From Oceanobacillus salinisoli (GTDB lineage: Bacteria; Bacillota; Bacilli; Bacillales; Amphibacillaceae): a stretch of 64,000 nucleotides of DNA. Within the stretch, counting starts at the first letter, position 1. Every line of letters starts with the position of its first letter. The notes below the pieces were generated by a model. The model saw nothing but the letters and a program-made list of their open reading frames with translations, made no database searches and had not been told where the DNA came from. Positions 59,706 through 64,000 of the stretch are shown here, piece after piece. The DNA lies in NCBI RefSeq assembly GCF_009733865.1, contig NZ_WOFB01000012.1, positions 154,649 to 218,648 of the forward strand, given 5' to 3'. Both the position numbers and the translations under genes were made by a program.

Positions 59706-61757
59706 TTATCTCCCTATAAACGAATCAAAAATCCGTTCAACCAGTCCCTTGCTGGAATCTTCTTCTTCCGGTTCCTCCTCTGGTTCATCCATATGAAAAT
59801 GCTCTGTACAATAAGTGGTAGGCACATTTTCCTCTTCAAAATACATTACACGGCTTACTTCACAGTATGGAGTGGCGATGTGCCCAGTTGCTGGATCAAT
59901 CGGAACTCCGACAACCCCTTCTGGTGCTGCAAATCCTTGTTCTGGCAGCTCCTCATGAGCCTTTTCCATAAAAGCTGCCCAGATTTGCTTAGGATACCCG
60001 GATTCCGCAACGATTTCCATCGTACGATTATCATCATACCCGCCCCAGACGCCTGTAACAAGATGAGGACTATACCCAATCATCCAGCTGTCTGATTGGG
60101 TTGAACCAGATTTTCCGGCATACACACGGGTTAATTGATCTGTAATCGGAGCACCTGTAACCGATGCATACCCATTAAGCTTCCGGTCGAACATACCTGT
60201 CATTAAATCGGTTAAAATAAAAGCCTGGTCCGGATCAAGGATGATGTCACCAGCTTTCTCTTCCCTTTCATAAACCGTTTTTCCATTTCGATCGACAATT
60301 TTTTCTATCGTATAGCCTTCGATTTCACGTCCCCCATTGGCAATGATTCCGTATCCGGTTACCATCTCTTCCACGGTGACGGAAGCAGTTCCTAATGCAA
60401 GGGACGGAACTTCCGGCAATTCTCCTTCCAACCCGAATCTTCTTGCAGTTTCTATGACTCTTTCAGGTGTTAGAAACACATTCGTTTTTACCGCATAAAT
60501 ATTGTCAGATACGGCCAAAGCTTGGGCGAGGGAAATCGGCTCGTAGGCATAATAGTCATTAAAATTACTAGGGCGATATACCTCCCCATTTTCCAGTTCA
60601 AACACGGTTGGCTTACTGGTTAACATCGTGTTTGCGGAATACCCGTTTTCCAATGCGGCATAGTACAAGAATGGCTTAAAGGTAGAACCGGCCATGCGCC
60701 TTGCGTCTACAGCCCGATTATACGGACTCTCCTGATAATCCCTTCCACCTACCATTGCTTTTATCGCACCAGTATTTGGCTCCATCGCTAAAGCACCAAT
60801 TTGCATCTCGCTCTCCTCGCTAATCGTGGCATCCACGGATTCTTCCAGTTGTGTTTGCATTTCTGCATTTAGGGTTGTGTAAATTTGAAATCCACCAGAG
60901 CGAATCAGTTCCATATCCAGTTCCAAAACTTCGGATGCCTCTTCCAAAACCGTATCCTGAAAATAAGGGCCAATTGTATTTTTGTTTTCTGCCACTTTTT
61001 CAGCATAGATAAGCTCTTTCTCTGTGGCTTTGTCAAACTCTTCTGCAGTAATCATGTCGTTTTTAAACATTAAGTTCAGAATCTGCTGCTGACGGTTATC
61101 TGCATTCTCCTTATTATTTAATGGAGAATAATAGGTTGGCCCCTTTGGAATTCCTGCTAACATCGAAGCTTCTGCCACATCCAAATCTTTCGCGGATTGA
61201 TCAAAAAAATATCTGCTGGCAGCTTCAATGCCATATGCACCATGTCCGTAATAAACGGAATTCAAATAGGCTTCCAAAATCTCTTTTTTGGAATAATACA
61301 TTTCCAGTCGAACCGTATAAAAGGCTTCTTTTATTTTTCTGTTCCATGTTTTATCATGAGATAAATAAAGATTTCGAGCGAGCTGCTGGGTAAGCGTACT
61401 TGCCCCTTCTTTCAATGACATCGATCTAATATTTTCTATGATAGCACCTGCAATCCGTTTAAAATCAAACCCGTTATGCTCCATAAAGTGCTGATCCTCA
61501 ACAATAAGGGTGGCATTGATGACATGTGGAGACATATCCTCCAAGTCTACCCAATACCTGTTTTCCACCCCATGCTCTTCTCCAATTACTTCATTGGAAT
61601 CACTGTAATAAATGGTATTCTCTTCGTTTGTTAAAACGGGAGGACCTAATAAAAAGCTTAAAAAATAAATTCCAGCAAAAGAAATAAGTACAAGTCCGGC
61701 TAAGCCAGTAATCAGTTTCCCAATGATTCGATATTTTCTAAATCCCCTCTTCTTCAT
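59706..61757 (-). CDS. pbpG: Class A penicillin-binding protein (PbpG/YwhE-type)
   Basis: 683 residues. N-terminal membrane anchor (IIGKLITGLAGLVLISFAGI), glycosyltransferase GT51 domain with the catalytic Glu in IVEDQHFMEHNGFDFKRI and GASTLTQQLARNLYLS, then a transpeptidase domain with SxxK in AGSTFKPFLYY, SDN in AVSDNIYAV and KSGS in YAGKSGSTQSD. It polymerises and cross-links peptidoglycan. Position next to speE and ywhD matches ywhE, whose product acts in spore wall synthesis. The start at 61757 with GGAG is preferred over upstream ATG at 61823. Confidence 0.93.
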   Translation of the reverse strand: MKKRGFRKYRIIGKLITGLAGLVLISFAGIYFLSFLLGPPVLTNEENTIYYSDSNEVIGEEHGVENRYWVDLEDMSPHVINATLIVEDQHFMEHNGFDFKRIAGAIIENIRSMSLKEGASTLTQQLARNLYLSHDKTWNRKIKEAFYTVRLEMYYSKKEILEAYLNSVYYGHGAYGIEAASRYFFDQSAKDLDVAEASMLAGIPKGPTYYSPLNNKENADNRQQQILNLMFKNDMITAEEFDKATEKELIYAEKVAENKNTIGPYFQDTVLEEASEVLELDMELIRSGGFQIYTTLNAEMQTQLEESVDATISEESEMQIGALAMEPNTGAIKAMVGGRDYQESPYNRAVDARRMAGSTFKPFLYYAALENGYSANTMLTSKPTVFELENGEVYRPSNFNDYYAYEPISLAQALAVSDNIYAVKTNVFLTPERVIETARRFGLEGELPEVPSLALGTASVTVEEMVTGYGIIANGGREIEGYTIEKIVDRNGKTVYEREEKAGDIILDPDQAFILTDLMTGMFDRKLNGYASVTGAPITDQLTRVYAGKSGSTQSDSWMIGYSPHLVTGVWGGYDDNRTMEIVAESGYPKQIWAAFMEKAHEELPEQGFAAPEGVVGVPIDPATGHIATPYCEVSRVMYFEEENVPTTYCTEHFHMDEPEEEPEEEDSSKGLVERIFDSFIGR

Positions 61758-61836
61758 CGCATTAGCTCCATAAATCATAATATACGTTTGTATTACTACC
61801 ATTATGGGAAAAGATAAAAACAAATAAACATAAGAA

Positions 61837-61902
61837 AAGCGGAATCGCCCGTTTAGCGACGTACGGAGGTGAGGGAAGTCCGCTAGTCGCTGGAGCTAGA
61901 CT
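61837..61902. repeat. Palindromic intergenic repeat (REP-like)
   Basis: AGCGGA at 61838-61843 pairs with TCCGCT at 61879-61884, around CGCCCGTTTAGCGACGTACG; CTAGTCGCTGGAGCTAGAC follows. I recognise the phrase as a common Bacillaceae intergenic hairpin, but no copy number can be given here. Confidence 0.6.
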
Positions 61903-62119
61903 AACATGAAAATGCGGAAGTGGACAATGGGATTTAGTTACTAATAACCAAAAAGAGTTAAATTTGAAATTCGTGTAAAAAAAGGCTTGTAATTTTCACG
62001 GTTTTCTCTATAATTTATTTGTTTACATGATTGATGAAAACATTAATTTCATGCTGCAGGAAATACTAGCTGGCAGGAAGTTTTGAATAAAGCTACATAC
62101 AAGGAGATGGATTAGAGCA

Positions 62120-62947
62120 ATGAGTATTTGGTTTACAGAAAAACAGACAGAGAATTTTGGAATAACGGCAAAAATTAAACAGACCTATGTTTCCGAGCGA
62201 ACAGATTTTCAGGAACTGCAAATGGTGGAAACCGAAGAATGGGGAAACATGCTAATCCTGGATGATATGGTAATGACAACGGAAAAAGACGAATTTGTGT
62301 ATCATGAAATGGTTGCACATGTTCCTTTATTCACCCATCCGAATCCAAAGGACGTCCTAGTTGTTGGTGGCGGTGATGGGGGAGTGATTCGCGAAGTGTT
62401 AAAGCATCCGTCTGTACAAAAAGTGACGCTTGTAGAAATTGATGGGAAGGTTATCGACTATTCCAAAAAATATCTTCCAACGATTGCGAGCGAATTTGAT
62501 AATGAACGTGTGGAAGTCAAAGTCGATGACGGTTTTATGTATATCGCCAATAGTGAAAAGGCATTCGATGTGATCATGGTAGACTCCACGGAACCGGTTG
62601 GCCCGGCAGTAAATCTTTTCAGTCAAGGATTTTACGCAGGAATTTCCAAGGCATTAAAAGATGATGGGGTATTTGTTGCACAAACGGATAATCCTTGGTT
62701 TAAGGCAGATTTAATTAAACAAGTGTATTCGGATGTAAAAGAAATTTTTCCAGTAACACGCCTGTATACGGCGAATATTCCAACCTATCCAAGTGGACTT
62801 TGGACATTTACAATCGGAAGCAAAATTCATGATCCGCAAAAAGTGAAACAAGAACGTTTTACACCGATGGCTACAAAATATTACACACCGGAGCTTCATT
62901 TTGCTTCCTTCGTATTGCCTAAATTTGTGAAAGATTTGACTGAGTAA
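62120..62947 (+). CDS. speE: Spermidine synthase
   Basis: 275 residues. [40 protein letters not shown], the SAM-binding [39 protein letters not shown] and the catalytic-site [18 protein letters not shown] are all present. It transfers aminopropyl from decarboxylated SAM to putrescine. AAGGAGATGG lies upstream. speB follows after 14 bases. Confidence 0.97.
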   Translation: MSIWFTEKQTENFGITAKIKQTYVSERTDFQELQMVETEEWGNMLILDDMVMTTEKDEFVYHEMVAHVPLFTHPNPKDVLVVGGGDGGVIREVLKHPSVQKVTLVEIDGKVIDYSKKYLPTIASEFDNERVEVKVDDGFMYIANSEKAFDVIMVDSTEPVGPAVNLFSQGFYAGISKALKDDGVFVAQTDNPWFKADLIKQVYSDVKEIFPVTRLYTANIPTYPSGLWTFTIGSKIHDPQKVKQERFTPMATKYYTPELHFASFVLPKFVKDLTE

Positions 62948-62961
62948 GGGGAGACGTTTCG

Positions 62962-63834
62962 ATGAGATTTGATGAAGCATATTCTGGAAAAGTATTTATT
63001 ATGTCAGGTTCGGATTTTGACAAAGCAAAGGCAGTCATATATGGGATGCCAATGGACTGGACGGTTAGCTTCCGTCCAGGTTCTCGTTTTGGTCCAGGCC
63101 GCATTCGCGAGGCATCTATTGGACTGGAGGAATACAGCCCATACATGGATAAACATCTGGAGGAAGTTGCCTTTTTTGATGCAGGAGACATTCCGTTGCC
63201 ATTTGGAAATCCTGCCCGCAGCCTGGAAATGATTCAGGAATACATTGGGAAATTGTTGGAACAGGATAAATTTCCGATTGGACTTGGTGGAGAGCATTTA
63301 GTAACCTGGCCCATCATTCAGGCCATCCATAAAAAATACCCGGATATGGCACTCATTCATATTGATGCCCATGCCGATCTCAGGGAGGAATATGAAGGGG
63401 AGCCACTTTCCCATTCCACACCAGTACGAAAAATTTGTGAGTTAATTGGACCGGAAAATGTCTATTCATTTGGAATCCGTTCCGGCATGCGTGAAGAATT
63501 CCAGTATGCCAAAGAAAGCGGCATGCACATGTCCAAATTCCATGTCTCAGAACCACTACGGGAAATGCTGCCTGCTTTAAGTGGAAGAAATGTTTATGTC
63601 ACGATTGATATCGATGTACTGGACCCAGCTTTTGCACCAGGAACCGGAACAGCAGAAGCAGGTGGGATCACATCGAATGAATTATTAGAGGCGATTCAAC
63701 TGATATCGAAGTCGGATATCCATGTTATCGGTGCAGATTTAGTGGAAGTAGCACCAGCATACGACCATTCGGAAAAAACAGCAATTGCCGCAAGCAAATT
63801 TGTAAGAGAAATGCTGCTCGGCTGGGTGGAGTAG
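62962..63834 (+). CDS. speB: Agmatinase
   Basis: 290 residues of the ureohydrolase family. The manganese ligands lie in GLGGEHLVTWPI, HIDAHADLREEYEG and TIDIDVLDPAFAPGTGTAEA, and the C-terminal GADLVEVAPAYD is typical. It hydrolyses agmatine to putrescine and urea, feeding speE. GGGGAG precedes the ATG. The speE-speB order is conserved in Bacillus. Confidence 0.97.
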   Translation: MRFDEAYSGKVFIMSGSDFDKAKAVIYGMPMDWTVSFRPGSRFGPGRIREASIGLEEYSPYMDKHLEEVAFFDAGDIPLPFGNPARSLEMIQEYIGKLLEQDKFPIGLGGEHLVTWPIIQAIHKKYPDMALIHIDAHADLREEYEGEPLSHSTPVRKICELIGPENVYSFGIRSGMREEFQYAKESGMHMSKFHVSEPLREMLPALSGRNVYVTIDIDVLDPAFAPGTGTAEAGGITSNELLEAIQLISKSDIHVIGADLVEVAPAYDHSEKTAIAASKFVREMLLGWVE

Positions 63835-63837
63835 GTA

Positions 63838-64000
63838 GGAGCTGGTAGGCGCTGGTAGGCGCTCAAAAGAGAAGGAGGAGCGCTCATAAAAAGGTAGAAC
63901 CGCTCAAAAGAGAGGGAAGAGCGCTCATAAAAAGGTAGAACCGCTCAAAAGAGAGGGAGGGGGCTCATAAAAAAGTAGAACCGCTCAAAAGCATGTGAGA
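63838..64000. repeat. Tandem array, about 20.5/41-bp period, running to the window edge
   Basis: CGCTC starts at 63860, 63881, 63901, 63922, 63942, about 63963 and 63982. CGCTCAAAAGAGAGGGA half-units alternate with CGCTCATAAAAAGGTAGAA half-units, so the full unit is 41 bases. It is the reverse complement of the array family at the lipL end. Confidence 0.85.

Noticed and set aside
59703..60095. 130-residue frame opposite pbpG
   Set aside because: Fully inside the transpeptidase gene on the other strand, without a ribosome site.

Overview
The window looks like chromosomal DNA of a moderately A+T-rich endospore-forming Bacillaceae, most likely of the Oceanobacillus/Virgibacillus/Ornithinibacillus kind. 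The evidence is strong AGGAGG-type ribosome sites, spore genes (gerQ, a ywhE/pbpG-type penicillin-binding protein, the ligD/ku pair) and a block from 47.3 to 63.8 kb (ywdI, ywdK, gerQ, hemQ, pta, lipL, ywfO, ywgA, ywhD, ggt, pbpG, speE, speB) that largely follows the Bacillus subtilis ywd-ywf-ywg-ywh order. No rRNA, tRNA or CRISPR array was seen.

Layout. 0-12.2 kb is ordinary core DNA: partial RarD-type transporter, methionine gamma-lyase, SDR, cardiolipin synthase, acyl-CoA thioesterase, a YodB-like HxlR repressor, aminopeptidase AmpS, RecQ, a CPA1 antiporter with a C-terminal nucleotide-binding domain, and a GNAT enzyme. 13.0-29.0 kb is an accessory island: small, often orphan genes on both strands, an intact IS21 element and a second IS21 relic, a TPP riboswitch driving an SDR plus a flavin monooxygenase, three defence-type genes (divergent class III cyclase, LA2681-type HEPN protein, broken AlbA_2/Schlafen protein), PhzF, and at its right edge a tyrosine-recombinase fragment butted against a truncated DUF3899 gene. 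Most island genes are separated by copies of one short repeat (core ACTAACGGGTGC followed by an AGTTGAAC-type arm), often in direct pairs. This cassette-like organisation is the most interesting thing in the window.

29.2-46 kb returns to core genes: AI-2E family permease, phosphoglucomutase, yybP-ykoY riboswitch with TerC, DUF488, OsmC, TcyP, LigD/Ku, an acyltransferase, YjiH, AarF and a phasin-like protein. It is studded with intergenic tandem repeats: two inverted arrays of a 52-bp unit (33.6-34.15 and 37.35-37.67 kb) and several arrays with a 20-21 bp period. 46-47.2 kb is a scrap zone with a MITE-like element, gene fragments and one isolated copy of the island repeat. 47.3-64 kb is the conserved ywd-ywh block, with a split ECF sigma factor/anti-sigma operon at 58.2-59.5 kb.

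How the genes fit together: hemQ completes coproporphyrin-dependent haem synthesis; pta makes acetyl-phosphate; lipL moves octanoyl groups from GcvH to E2 subunits; speE/speB make polyamines; LigD and Ku form the two-protein end-joining pathway; RecQ serves recombination; TerC is controlled by a manganese riboswitch. All calls are from reading the sequence; no search was run.
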